A stretch of 64,000 bases of DNA from DASXMT01 sp963812965 (GCA_963812965.1 CAWEXG010000006.1:186001-250000); one strand, 5' to 3'; numbered from the stretch's first letter, positions 49,878 to 59,238 are shown. The notes: generated by a model from the sequence alone, not told the origin. Numbers and translations are program-made.

Positions 49878-52800
49878 CTACCGGCTGGTCCGCCCGGAGC
49901 CAGAGCCAGAGCCGGCCGGGGACCGTACACCGGTCGCCCCTGGTGAGGAGGACGGCGGCGGAGAAGGCGGAGACGGCACGGGATCGGGCACGTCCACTCG
50001 AGGTGGGATCAGCGAACGCAACAGCTCCACCAGCACGGGGGCGTAGCGCTGATCCGAACCGTCCACTGCCAAGGGGACCAGGAGCCGATGGAGGTCTTCG
50101 TGCCAGCTGGCTCCAGGAGCCAGCCGCCGGAGCCGCACCTCGGCGGACGCAGGGAGCGAGATCGGCGACAGCTTGGCCGTCGCCCGGGCTCCACCCATGC
50201 CACCAGACCCCAGGGTGCCCGAACCCCGACGGGGCGCGGCCACAAGCAGGTCGGTGACGCCCACCCGCAGGCACTCGACACGCAGGAGCGCCACGTCGAG
50301 CAGCGCCACGGCAGCCGGCGGGAGCGGTCCGAACCGGTCCTCCCATTCGGTGCGGACGTCGTCGACCTCGGCCACGGTGCGCACCCCGGTGAGACGCCGG
50401 TACGCCTCGAGCCGGACGTCTTCGGCCTCGATGTAGGACGGGGGAAGGTGGGCGGCGTCGGGCACGTCGATCGACAGGTCCACCGGCGCCGGACGGGGCT
50501 CGCCCTTCAGCTCAGCGACGGCCTCGCTGACCATCTGCACGTAGAGGTCGTACCCCACTGCAGCGATGTGGCCCGACTGGTCCCGGCCCAGCAGGTTCCC
50601 CGCTCCCCGGATCTGCAGATCACGCAAAGCGATCTTGAACCCCGACCCCAGCTCGGTGTGGTCCCCGATGGTCCGGAGCCGCTCGTAGGCCTGCTCGGTC
50701 AGCACCCGATCAGCCGGGTGGAAGAGGTACGCGTACGCCCGACTACCGGCCCGGCCCACCCGACCCCGCAGCTGGTGGAGCTGACCCAGGCCCAGCAGAT
50801 CGGCACGGTCCACCACCAAGGTGTTGACCGTGGGCATGTCGATGCCCGACTCGATGATGGTGGTGCACACCAGCACATCGTGCTTGCCTTCCCAGAACTC
50901 CATCACCACCTGCTCCAACGAGCCTTCGTCCATCTGGCCGTGGGCCACCGCCACCCGGGCCTCGGGAGCCAACCGCCGCACCCGCTCGGCCACGGCATCG
51001 ATGTCCTGGACCCGGTTGTGGACATAGAACACCTGTCCCTCACGGAGCAGCTCACGACGGATCGCCTCGGACGTCGCCGCCTCGTCGAACTCCCCCACAT
51101 GGGTGAGGATCGGACGCCGTGCCGCCGGTGGCGTGTTCACCATGGACAGGTCCCGGATGCCGGTCAGCGCCATCTCCAAGGTCCGCGGGATCGGACTGGC
51201 GGTGAGGGTGAGCACGTCCACCCCGTCCGCCATGGCCTTGATGGTCTCCTTGTGCGACACGCCGAAACGTTGCTCCTCGTCCACCACCAGTAAGCCGAGC
51301 TTCTTGAACCGAACGTCTTCGGCCAGCAATCGGTGGGTGCCGATCACCACGTCGACCGAGCCGTCGGCCAGACCATCGATCACGCTCTTCACCTGGGCGT
51401 TGGTCAGGAACCGGCTGAGCAGCTCCACCCGCACCGGGAAGGAGGCGTACCGTTCGGCAAAGGTCTGGGCGTGCTGGCTGGCCAGCAAGGTGGTGGGGAC
51501 CAGCACCGCGGCCTGGCCTCCCTCCTGGACCGCCTTGAACACGGCACGCACGGCCACCTCGGTCTTCCCGAACCCGACGTCGCCGCAGACCAGCCGGTCC
51601 ATGGGGAGAGGTCGTTCCATGTCCGCCTTGACCTCGTCGATGGCACGGAGCTGATCGGACGTCTCCACGAACGGAAAGGACGACTCGAGCTCGGCCTGCC
51701 ACGGGGTGTCGGGTCCGGCAGCATGACCCTCGACCTCCAGGCGACGTCGGTACAGAGCGACCAGCTCCTCGGCGATCTCGTGGACCGCCGCCCTCGCCTT
51801 GGACCGGGCCCGCTGCCACTCGGAACCGCCCAGACGGTTGACGGTGGGCGAGTCCCCTCCCGCGTAGGGAGTCAGCAGCTCGATCTGATCGGTGGGCAGG
51901 TAGAGCTTGTCCCCGCCCCGGTACTCGAGCAGGAGGTAGTCCCGGGTGGAGCCGCCCATGGTCCGAGTCACCATCCCGCCGTACCTGGCCACCCCGTGCT
52001 GGCGGTGGACGACGTAGCTGCCGGAGGCCAGGTCGTCGAAGAACCCGTCGACGGGACGGGCTCGGGTGCGGGCCTGGCGGTGGGGGCGGTGACGCCCGGT
52101 CACGTCGGACTCGGCCAGCACGGCCACACGGGCGCCGGGGACGATGAAGCCGCGGTCCACCGACGCCACCACGATGCGAGCCCCGGGCTTCACGATGTCG
52201 TCGCCCACCGGTGCGTCGCCATCGACAACGGGAACGGTGAGGCCCTCCTCGGCCAGGATGGTGGCCAGACGTTCTGCTCCGGTGCGGCTGCCGGCGCACA
52301 GCACGACGACGAACCCGCTGTCCACCAGGGACGAGACTTGGCCCGCCAGCTTGGACCCGTCCCCCAGGATGGGCTCCCAACCCCTGCTCTCGACAGCCGG
52401 CTCCTCTGGACCTTCTGCGGCGGGGACCAACGACAGCACGGCGGCATCGGTGGACGAGAGCAGCCGATCGAAAGGCACGTGGAGCCGAGGTGCACCGGCG
52501 CCGGCATCGAGACCCCAGGTCGACGCCAGCGCGTCAGCCAGGGCGGACTCCTCATCGAGCAGTTCGCCGGCCCGGTCCCGCACACGGCGGGGCTCCACCA
52601 GGACAATCACGGCGTCTACGGGCAGCAGGTCGGTGATGATCTCCTCGTCGCTCGACAGCCATGGCAGCCACGACTCCATCCCGTCGAACAGCTCGCCCTG
52701 AGACAGTCGCTCCCACTGGTGACGTCCCCACGGCGCCGTGCCCACCAGCTCGGCGGCGAGTGTCTGCATGGACTCGCTTGGGACCAGCTCCCGACAGCCG

Positions 52801-53492
52801 AAGAGCTCCACCGAGTCGATGTCGGTGGTCGACCGCTGGTCGGCAACGTCGAAGCGGGTCAGCCGATCCACCTCGTCGCCGAACAGGTCGATCCGGATCG
52901 GCTCGTCGCCGGTGGACGGGAAGACGTCGACGATGCCACCTCGGACGGCCACCTCGCCACGGTGCTCCACCAACGACTCCCGCCGGTACCCCATACCCAC
53001 CAGCTCGCCGACCAGCTCATCGACCACCAGGCGCTGACCTCGGGCAACGGTCACCGGTGTGGCCGCTCGGCGCCACGGTCCGAGCTGCTGCAGCACGGCC
53101 TTCACCGGAGCGACGACGATGCCGGGATCGGCGCTGTCCGAGTCAGCGCTCGAGCCGCCGGCTCCACCCGCCAGCTGCCACAACAGCTCCAAGCGCCGTC
53201 CCATAGTCGACACCTCGGGACTGACCCGTTCGAACGGCAGCGTCTCCCATGCCGGGAACACCCGCACCGGACCGGTGCCGGTGAACACAGCGAGGTCGTG
53301 CGCCAACTGGTCGGCCGCTGCGCCGGTGGGCGTGATGACCAGCACGGGGCGGCGGGTGCCCAGCCGCACCACCCCGGCCAGCGTGAAGGCCTGGGCCGGC
53401 GTCGAGACGGCAAGCGTGGCCGTCGACACACCCACGACCCTGGCCATGGCAGGCTCATCACGAAGCAGCGCTGGGAGCGACCGGAGACTCAC
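49878..53492 (-). CDS. mfd: Transcription-repair coupling factor Mfd
   Basis: 1204 residues, normal for Mfd. It removes RNA polymerase stalled at lesions and recruits UvrA. The N-terminal UvrB-like region is followed by the RNAP-interaction domain (SGSYVVHRQHGVARYGGMVTRT), helicase motif I GDVGFGKTEVAVRAVFKA, DEEQ box VVDEEQRFGVSHKETIKAM, motif VI region QLRGRVGRAGSRAYAYLF and the C-terminal TRCF domain. The last 30 residues are a Pro/Ser/Gly-rich low-complexity tail absent from typical Mfd. SurA-like gene follows 11 bases downstream. Confidence 0.97.
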   Translation of the reverse strand: MSLRSLPALLRDEPAMARVVGVSTATLAVSTPAQAFTLAGVVRLGTRRPVLVITPTGAAADQLAHDLAVFTGTGPVRVFPAWETLPFERVSPEVSTMGRRLELLWQLAGGAGGSSADSDSADPGIVVAPVKAVLQQLGPWRRAATPVTVARGQRLVVDELVGELVGMGYRRESLVEHRGEVAVRGGIVDVFPSTGDEPIRIDLFGDEVDRLTRFDVADQRSTTDIDSVELFGCRELVPSESMQTLAAELVGTAPWGRHQWERLSQGELFDGMESWLPWLSSDEEIITDLLPVDAVIVLVEPRRVRDRAGELLDEESALADALASTWGLDAGAGAPRLHVPFDRLLSSTDAAVLSLVPAAEGPEEPAVESRGWEPILGDGSKLAGQVSSLVDSGFVVVLCAGSRTGAERLATILAEEGLTVPVVDGDAPVGDDIVKPGARIVVASVDRGFIVPGARVAVLAESDVTGRHRPHRQARTRARPVDGFFDDLASGSYVVHRQHGVARYGGMVTRTMGGSTRDYLLLEYRGGDKLYLPTDQIELLTPYAGGDSPTVNRLGGSEWQRARSKARAAVHEIAEELVALYRRRLEVEGHAAGPDTPWQAELESSFPFVETSDQLRAIDEVKADMERPLPMDRLVCGDVGFGKTEVAVRAVFKAVQEGGQAAVLVPTTLLASQHAQTFAERYASFPVRVELLSRFLTNAQVKSVIDGLADGSVDVVIGTHRLLAEDVRFKKLGLLVVDEEQRFGVSHKETIKAMADGVDVLTLTASPIPRTLEMALTGIRDLSMVNTPPAARRPILTHVGEFDEAATSEAIRRELLREGQVFYVHNRVQDIDAVAERVRRLAPEARVAVAHGQMDEGSLEQVVMEFWEGKHDVLVCTTIIESGIDMPTVNTLVVDRADLLGLGQLHQLRGRVGRAGSRAYAYLFHPADRVLTEQAYERLRTIGDHTELGSGFKIALRDLQIRGAGNLLGRDQSGHIAAVGYDLYVQMVSEAVAELKGEPRPAPVDLSIDVPDAAHLPPSYIEAEDVRLEAYRRLTGVRTVAEVDDVRTEWEDRFGPLPPAAVALLDVALLRVECLRVGVTDLLVAAPRRGSGTLGSGGMGGARATAKLSPISLPASAEVRLRRLAPGASWHEDLHRLLVPLAVDGSDQRYAPVLVELLRSLIPPRVDVPDPVPSPPSPPPSSSPGATGVRSPAGSGSGSGRTSR

Positions 53493-53516
53493 CGAGTCAG
53501 GGTACCGCCGGCTCTA

Positions 53517-53690
53517 TGCCTGCCCGGCGGGGCCCCAACCCCACCTTCCTCCGGTGCGTGGGGACCCCAGCCCCACGCTCGGCTGTGTACTGCCTGCCCG
53601 GCGGGGCCCCAACCCCATAGATGACAACACGGCCGCCAGCGGGGTTGGGGTCCCCGCTGTGCGGAGGAGTCTGGGGTTGGGGCCCCAGAC
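53517..53690. repeat. GGGGCCCC-rich intergenic repeat cluster upstream of mfd
   Basis: A 27-base sequence starting TGCCTGCCCGGCGGGG is identical at 53517-53543 and 53591-53617. Inverted versions (GGGGTTGGGGTCCCCGC at 53641 and TCTGGGGTTGGGGCCCCAGA at 53670-53689) follow. The last forms a perfect 7-base-stem hairpin with loop TTGGGG. The region lies between mfd and the ABC-2 permease. It looks like a REP-type palindromic element. Confidence 0.75.
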
Positions 53691-53700
53691 GGGCCAACAT

Positions 53701-54462
53701 TCAGCGCCGCCGGGGCTCCCAGCGGAACCGACGCAGGGTGAACAGCAGTGCAGCAGCCGCCCAGATCAGCATGGCCACGAGATCCGTGCCCCGAAAGCCG
53801 GAACCAGGACCCGACTCGAACGAGCCCACCAGGGCTTCGATGAGGTGCCGCACCGGGAAGAAGTCGGCGATCCTGGACAGGGTCGAGCCGCTGGCGACCG
53901 GGTAGAAGATGCCCGAGATGAAGACGATAGGGATGTAGACACCGTTGATCACCGCCGGAGCCGCTTCGGCGTTGGGGACCATCGACGTCACCGCCAGTCC
54001 CAGCGAGCAGAAGGTGACGATGGCCACCACCAGGGTCACCACGGCGGCGGCCGGGTGGTACGGGAAGTGCAGGTGGTAGAGGCCCATGCCCAGCCCGACC
54101 ATGAGCACGGTGAGGAAGACGGTGTTGAGCAGCACGCTGCCGATGATCCCGCCCAGGTACGACCATACGGCGATCGGCGTCCCCCGCATCCGTTTCAGGA
54201 TCCCTGCATCACGGCGGACACAGATGGAGATGGCCAGGTTGGTGTAGCAGGCGGCGATCAGCCCGAAGGTGAGCATGGCCAGCACGATGTACTGGCGGTA
54301 GTCGAACGTGGTGCCCGCCACCTTGAACGATCCGGTGGACGTCCCCACGATGAGCAGGAAGACCACCGGGAACATGAAGGTGAAAACCGCCGCCATCGGG
54401 TTGCGCCAGTACGACTTCTGCTCGTAACGGATCTGCTCCTTGACCACCAGCAGGTCGTTCAT
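53701..54462 (-). CDS. ABC-2 type transporter permease
   Basis: 253 residues with six hydrophobic segments; the N-terminus is MNDLLVVKEQIRYEQKSYWRNPMAAVFTFMFPVVFLLIVG. The conserved VNAEAAPAVINGVYIPIVFISGIFYPV before the last segments is the ABC2-membrane signature. The N-terminal KEQIRYEQKSYWRNPMA cytoplasmic helix contacts the ATPase. With the ATPase gene upstream and four-base overlap, it forms an efflux system of unknown substrate (drug, lipid or polysaccharide). Confidence 0.87.
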   Translation of the reverse strand: MNDLLVVKEQIRYEQKSYWRNPMAAVFTFMFPVVFLLIVGTSTGSFKVAGTTFDYRQYIVLAMLTFGLIAACYTNLAISICVRRDAGILKRMRGTPIAVWSYLGGIIGSVLLNTVFLTVLMVGLGMGLYHLHFPYHPAAAVVTLVVAIVTFCSLGLAVTSMVPNAEAAPAVINGVYIPIVFISGIFYPVASGSTLSRIADFFPVRHLIEALVGSFESGPGSGFRGTDLVAMLIWAAAALLFTLRRFRWEPRRR

Positions 54463-55550
54463 CGGCCCGCCCCACTGCCGTCCGCCTTGCTGCCGTCCGT
54501 CTTACTGCCGTCCGTCTTACTGTCGTCCGTCTTACTGTCGTCCGCCTCGCTGCCACCCGGTCCAGGATCGACAGGCGCCGCCTGAGAGCCACGAGCCCCA
54601 TCGGCCACACCGTCACCGACGAGAGACAGGTACACGTCCTCGAGCGTGGGTCGATCCACGGTGAGCCCGGCCAGGGTGCTCCCTCGGGCAACCGCCCATC
54701 CGGTCAGGTCGTGGAGCAGCCCCGTGGGCTCGTCAGAACGAAGCTCGACGACGTCATGGATGACGGTTTCGACCGCATCCGGTGGCAACGGCAGGTCGCC
54801 CACCGAGGTCCCGGCGGGAAGCGTGAACCGGATGGTGGTCCGGCCGTGGTCCCTGCCCCCCAGCGTGTCCGGCGATCCGGACGCCACCACCGTCCCGCCG
54901 GCGATCACCACCACCGTGTCCGCCAACGCCTGGGCCTCGTCCATGTAGTGGGTGGTGAGCACCACGGTGCGCCCCTCGGCGCACAGGCCGCGCACCACCT
55001 CCCAGCTCTCACGCCGGGCCGAAGGGTCGAACCCGGTGGTGGGCTCGTCCAGGAAGATCAGCTCCGGGTTCCCCACCAGGGCCAAGGCCAGGTCGAGCCG
55101 GCGCTGCTGCCCACCGGACAGGGTCTTCACCCGAGATCGTTCCTTCGAGGCCAAGCCGGCCAGCGCCAAGACCTCGGCCACCGGCCGTGGCGAGGGGTAG
55201 AGCCCGGCTCGCTGGGTCAGCACTTCCATGACGGTCAGGAACGGATCGACGGCGCACTCCTGCAGCACGATCCCGACCTTGCTGCGAAACGACCGCTCAC
55301 GACGAGCAGGATCGGTGCCGAGCACCGTGACCTCACCGGACGACCGGGTGCGGTAGCCCTCGAGGATCTCGACGGTGGTGGTCTTCCCCGCCCCGTTGGG
55401 TCCGAGCAGGGCCAGAACCTCTCCTCGCCGGACCGAGAAGTCGATGCCCCGTACCGCCTCGAGCTGCCCGTACGACTTCCGGAGCTTGCGCACGTCGATC
55501 ACGGTGTCAGTCGGGTTGCTCATCTCCGTGCGCATCGTAGTGGGCGGCAA
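54459..55550 (-). CDS. ABC transporter ATP-binding protein
   Basis: 363 residues; MSNPTDTVIDVRKLRKSYGQLEAVRGIDFSV begins near residue 10, so the start could be internal. Walker A LLGPNGAGKTTTVEILEGY, signature LSGGQQRRLDLALALVGNPELIFLDEPTTGFDPSARR, and VLTTHYMDEAQALAD. A C-terminal regulatory domain of about 85 residues ends in a tandem Asp-Gly-Ser-Lys repeat tail from a 15-base DNA repeat. It powers the ABC-2 permease immediately downstream. Confidence 0.9.
   Translation of the reverse strand: MPPTTMRTEMSNPTDTVIDVRKLRKSYGQLEAVRGIDFSVRRGEVLALLGPNGAGKTTTVEILEGYRTRSSGEVTVLGTDPARRERSFRSKVGIVLQECAVDPFLTVMEVLTQRAGLYPSPRPVAEVLALAGLASKERSRVKTLSGGQQRRLDLALALVGNPELIFLDEPTTGFDPSARRESWEVVRGLCAEGRTVVLTTHYMDEAQALADTVVVIAGGTVVASGSPDTLGGRDHGRTTIRFTLPAGTSVGDLPLPPDAVETVIHDVVELRSDEPTGLLHDLTGWAVARGSTLAGLTVDRPTLEDVYLSLVGDGVADGARGSQAAPVDPGPGGSEADDSKTDDSKTDGSKTDGSKADGSGAGR
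54474..54548 (-). repeat. Five 15-base tandem repeats at the ATPase C-terminus
   Basis: Near-identical units of 15 bases encode KTDDS/KTDGS-type pentapeptides. The units lie just before the stop and the start of the overlapping permease. The frame is kept, so slippage would only change tail length. Confidence 0.8.
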
Positions 55551-55562
55551 TTCGACCGGAGC

Positions 55563-56136
55563 TCAACCGGCAGTATTGAACCGGTTCATCGCTGTCTCGA
55601 TACCGTCGACCAGGATGGCTTCCACCGCGTCGGCGGCAACCGCTTCGGCATCAGAGAAGAGCTCCCGTTCAGCCTTGCCCGGTCGCTTCAGCACGTACTC
55701 GGCACCAGGTTGGCGCCCGGGGGGCTTGCCGATACCGATGCGCACACGCACGTAGCCGTTCCCATGAAGGTGGTTGTCGATCGACTTCAGCCCGTTGTGC
55801 CCGGCGTTGCCCCCGCCCAGCTTCAACTTCACCCGACCGGGGGGAAGGTCGAGCTCGTCGTGAATCACCACCAGCCCGGTGAACGCCCCCCCGTCGTTCA
55901 CGGCGGCGCGGCGGACCAACGGCCGTACCGCCACCCCGGAGTCGTTCATATAGGTGAGGGGCACTGCCAACAGGACGCGACTGTCGCCGATGCGGACGGT
56001 GGTCGCCTCTGCATGGAGGCCCTTCTCCGATCGCAGGCGCCCACCGTGACGCTCGCGCCAGAAGAGCAACGGTCTCTGCGCCTACGTTGTGCCGAGTCCC
56101 TGCGAACTCTGCTCCCGGGTTTCCCAAACCGACCAC
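55563..56136 (-). pseudogene. pth: Peptidyl-tRNA hydrolase, frameshifted near the N-terminus
   Basis: The catalytic body is clear: GLHAEATTVRIGDSRVLLAVPLTYMNDSGVAVRPLV, LVVIHDELDLPPGRVKLKLGGGNAGHNGLKSIDNHL. The expected start VGLGNPGAEFAGTRHNVGAETVALLAR, with catalytic His, lies in another frame that starts with GTG at 56136. One missing base near 56050 would join them. The start lacks an upstream ATG: an in-frame stop lies about 20 codons earlier. Pth releases tRNA from peptidyl-tRNA and is essential, so the frameshift is probably a sequence error. The gene sits 3' of rplY as in other Actinobacteria. Confidence 0.8.
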
Positions 56137-56187
56137 CAGGAGATCGGCCGGCGACCCCGTCCGATGACCGAACAGACCGGGCAGGGC

Positions 56188-56853
56188 TTATCCTTCGCTC
56201 GAGGCGGTGCTGTCGTCGGAGGTGGCGACTTCGCCTCCGGCACCCTCTTCGCCCTCGGCAGGCTCCTCGGTGGTGCCTTCCTCCTCGGCAGTGATGACCC
56301 GCGGCGGCTGCCCGGTGACCACGTTGACGTCGTCGTCGATATCGGCGACGACGCCCTGCGGGAGGACGATGTCGGAGACCTTCAACGAGGCACCGATGGT
56401 CAGCTCGGAGATGTCGATCTCCAGGGAAGAAGGAATCGACGCGGGCACGGCGCGGATGGGCAACGTGAAGAGCTGCTGGTCCACGATGCCGTCACCGTGA
56501 TGCACCTCGATGGCCTCGCCCACCAGGTTGATGGTGACCTCGGCAGCGATGACCTCGTCACGCCGGACGATCAGGAAGTCGATGTGGGTCACCACACCCT
56601 TGACCGGGTGTCGTTGGATGTCACGGGCCAGGGTCAGGTAGTTGGTGCCGGCCACATCGAGCGAGAGCAGGGTGTTGAGGCTCGCCTCGCCGGACATGGC
56701 GATACGGAAGTCACGAGCCACCACTGAGACCGACACCGGATCGGTGCCGTGGCCGTAGACGACTCCCGGGATCTTCCCCTCGTTCCGCAGGCGGCGCGTG
56801 GCGCTGGTGCCGGTGGTCCGACCGGGCTCGGCGACAAGCGTGATCTCGGGCAT
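56188..56853 (-). CDS. rplY: 50S ribosomal protein L25, Ctc form
   Basis: 221 residues. The 5S-rRNA-binding L25 domain begins ITLVAEPGRTTGTSATRRLRNEGKIPGVVYGHGTDPVSVSVVARDF, and the C-terminal beta domain (LVGEAIEVHHGDGIVDQQLFTLPIRAVPASIPSSLEIDISEL) identifies the longer TL5/Ctc type. A Glu/Ser-rich acidic tail ends the protein. It lies between prs and pth, the same order as in mycobacteria. Confidence 0.95.
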   Translation of the reverse strand: MPEITLVAEPGRTTGTSATRRLRNEGKIPGVVYGHGTDPVSVSVVARDFRIAMSGEASLNTLLSLDVAGTNYLTLARDIQRHPVKGVVTHIDFLIVRRDEVIAAEVTINLVGEAIEVHHGDGIVDQQLFTLPIRAVPASIPSSLEIDISELTIGASLKVSDIVLPQGVVADIDDDVNVVTGQPPRVITAEEEGTTEEPAEGEEGAGGEVATSDDSTASSEG

Positions 56854-57002
56854 GGGGGAACTCCTCGGGTGACGCTGACAAGGGCGCTACGGCATCCGTC
56901 GCTGACCAGGAGGTTCAGAGACAGCCGCTAGTGACGGAGGTACAGCATAGAACAGCCGACGCCATACGGGCTACGGCCGGCCAGCAAGCGGCCCACCAGG
57001 TA

Positions 57003-58004
57003 CTACACCAGGTTCTCGCCGCCGAAGATCTCGGAAACCGACGTGTCCTCGAACACGGCGTCGATGGCGTCGGAGATCAGCTTGGCCACCGAGAGCACCT
57101 CGAGCTTGTCGAAGTAGCGATGAGGGGCGATGGGCAGGGTGTTGGTGACCACCACCTTGGTCAGCGCCGAGTTCTTCAGCCGATCGACAGCCGGGTCGGA
57201 CAGCACGGCATGGGTGGCCATGGCCCATACCTCGGTGGCGCCTCGTTCGGCCAGGAGATCGGCAGCAGCAACGATAGTGCCTGCGGTGTCGATCATGTCG
57301 TCGATGAGCACGCACGTACGCCCTTCGACGTCACCCACCACGTGCAGCGCCTCCACCGTGTTGGCCTTGGAGCGGGACCGGCGTTTGTGGACCACGGCCA
57401 AGTCGGCGGTCAGGTGCTGGCTGAACCGATCGGCCACCTTCACCCGTCCGGCGTCAGGCGCCACCACCACCAGGTCGTCGGCGGCTTGCCCCCGCAAGTA
57501 CTCCACCAGGACCGGCGCCGCCGTCAGGTGATCGAACGGGGCGTTGAAGAACCCTTGGATCTGCCCGGAGTGGAGGTCGACGCTGACCACCCGGTCGGCC
57601 CCGGCCACCGAGAACATGTCCGCCACCAACTTGGCCGTGATCGGCTCCCGGCCCGTCGCCTTGCGGTCCTGCCGGGAGTAGCCGTAGTAGGGGCAGACGG
57701 CGGTGATCCGCTTGGCCGAGGCCCGCTTGGCGGCGTCGATCATGATCAGGTGCTCCATCAGCGAGTCGTTGACCGGCCCGCAGTGGGTCTGGACGATGAA
57801 GACGTCGCTTCCCCGAATCGATGCGCCGTAACGGCAGTGGATCTCGCCGTTGGCAAACTCCCGAAGGTTGGCCTCGCCGAGCTCCACCCCCAACTGGTCG
57901 GCGATCTCCTGGGCCAGCTCTGGATGGGAGCGGCCCGAGACCAACTCCAGACGTCGGTGGGGCGTGAACTCCATGACCAAGACGCTACCGCGCCCCGCCG
58001 GCAC
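57003..58004 (-). CDS. prs: Ribose-phosphate pyrophosphokinase (PRPP synthetase)
   Basis: 333 residues from GTG at 58004; an ATG at 57974 is an alternative start (MEFTPHRRLELVSGRSHPEL). It makes PRPP from ribose 5-phosphate and ATP. Markers: SGRSHPELAQEIADQLG, RIDRVVSVDLHSGQIQGFF-type segment (VVSVDLHSGQIQGFFNAPFDHLTA), DLAVVHKRR and the PRPP-binding loop CVLIDDMIDTAGTIVAAADLL. AGAGGA sits just upstream of the GTG, which favours it. It is in the glmU-prs-rplY-pth unit. Confidence 0.95.
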   Translation of the reverse strand: MPAGRGSVLVMEFTPHRRLELVSGRSHPELAQEIADQLGVELGEANLREFANGEIHCRYGASIRGSDVFIVQTHCGPVNDSLMEHLIMIDAAKRASAKRITAVCPYYGYSRQDRKATGREPITAKLVADMFSVAGADRVVSVDLHSGQIQGFFNAPFDHLTAAPVLVEYLRGQAADDLVVVAPDAGRVKVADRFSQHLTADLAVVHKRRSRSKANTVEALHVVGDVEGRTCVLIDDMIDTAGTIVAAADLLAERGATEVWAMATHAVLSDPAVDRLKNSALTKVVVTNTLPIAPHRYFDKLEVLSVAKLISDAIDAVFEDTSVSEIFGGENLV

Positions 58005-58046
58005 CGTCCTCTGATCTCCGGCTGGCTGTGTCCCTGGCGAGCTGGT

Positions 58047-59135
58047 TCAAGACCGTCTCTGTGTGTCCACGACTCCTCGGGTGGGAACCGTCTCGCCTTC
58101 GGCCAGCACCACGAAGGGACCGACCCTGGCTTCACTGCCGATGTCGGCCCGGCGGCACACGCTGTTGGCGACGATCGCTCCCTCGCCCACCACGGTGTCG
58201 ACCAGATGGCAGTTCGGGCCGATCTCGGCGTGCTCGGCGATCTGGCACTCCCCCTGGAGGATCACGCCGGGCAACAGGACCACATCGGGCGACAGCTCGA
58301 CATCGGCGTCGATATAGGTCCGCTCCGGGTCCCACATGGTCACCCCTCGGCGCATCCAGCGCTCGTTGATCCGGTCGCGCAATTCGGCTTCGGCCACGGC
58401 CAGCTGGGCCCGGTCGTTGACGCCGGCCACTTCCATGGTGTCCTCGACCACCACCGACACCACCCGGTGCCCGGCCTCGTACAGCACGCCCACCACGTCA
58501 GTGAGGTAGTACTCGCCCTGGGCGTTGGCCGGGCTGACCCGGCGCAGCGCCGGCGCCAGCACGCTGCGCCGGAAACAGTAGATGGACGTGTTGACCTCGT
58601 CGACGGCGAGCTCCTCCTGCGTGGCGTCGGCCTGCTCCACCACCCGAGCCACCACCTCGTCACGGCCTCGCACGACCCGGCCGTAGCCGGTGGGCTCGTC
58701 GAGCACCGCCGTCAGCAACGTGGCCGCGGCGTCCGACGCCCGGTGGTGGCGGACCAGTGACGCCAACGTCGCCGGGCGCAGCAGCGGCGTATCCCCCGGG
58801 AGCACGACCACGTCACCGTCGTCGTCGCCCAAGTCGTCAGGAAGCCCGGTCAATGCCACGGACATGGCGTCACCGGTGCCGCGCTGCTCCACCTGCTCGA
58901 CGAACTCGATGGCCATGTTCACCGGAGCGTGCTCCATCAACGTCTTGGTCACCCACTCGGCCCGGTGACCGACCACAACCACCACCCGGTCCACCTGCAG
59001 CTCGGCCAAGGCATCGAGGACGTGCAGCACCATGGGGCGGCCGCACAGCCGGTGAAGCGGCTTCGGACGGGCAGAGTGCATCCGGGTACCTTCCCCGGCA
59101 GCCATGACGACGGCGGACAGCGAACGGGAGGTCAT
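58047..59135 (-). CDS. glmU: GlmU-type UDP-GlcNAc pyrophosphorylase lacking most of the acetyltransferase domain
   Basis: 362 residues versus about 450-490 usual. The uridyltransferase domain is intact: LSAVVMAAGEGTRMHSARPKPLHRLCGRPMVLHVL, QRGTGDAMSVALTGL, VVLPGDTPLLRP, DVNTSIYCF-type segment (VDEVNTSIYCFRR) and GEYYLTDVV. A short left-handed beta-helix begins (ADVELSPDVVLLPGVILQG, ADIGSEARVGPFVVLAEGE) but stops at about residue 345, before the His and Asn residues needed for acetyl transfer. Only 42 bases separate it from prs, so the rest is not nearby. UDP-GlcNAc synthesis would need the acetyltransferase elsewhere. Confidence 0.88.
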   Translation of the reverse strand: MTSRSLSAVVMAAGEGTRMHSARPKPLHRLCGRPMVLHVLDALAELQVDRVVVVVGHRAEWVTKTLMEHAPVNMAIEFVEQVEQRGTGDAMSVALTGLPDDLGDDDGDVVVLPGDTPLLRPATLASLVRHHRASDAAATLLTAVLDEPTGYGRVVRGRDEVVARVVEQADATQEELAVDEVNTSIYCFRRSVLAPALRRVSPANAQGEYYLTDVVGVLYEAGHRVVSVVVEDTMEVAGVNDRAQLAVAEAELRDRINERWMRRGVTMWDPERTYIDADVELSPDVVLLPGVILQGECQIAEHAEIGPNCHLVDTVVGEGAIVANSVCRRADIGSEARVGPFVVLAEGETVPTRGVVDTQRRS

Positions 59136-59238
59136 CGATCCACCAGCGAGGGGTTCACAGCGACGAATGCAGAGTCATACGCCTATTCTTCCCACGTCTG
59201 GGACGCGTATGTCGCGCACCTCCCGATCGACGCCCGCC

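Noticed and set aside
51333..53624. 763-codon plus-strand open frame
   Set aside because: Entirely antisense to mfd, which is full length with all motifs; the antisense product is His/Arg/Gly-rich without any domain.
53670..53689. Hairpin as intrinsic terminator of the ABC exporter transcript
   Set aside because: The stem is good but no U-run follows on the minus strand; it fits the repeat cluster better.
56931..58760. 609-codon plus-strand open frame
   Set aside because: Antisense to prs and glmU; a GC-skew shadow.
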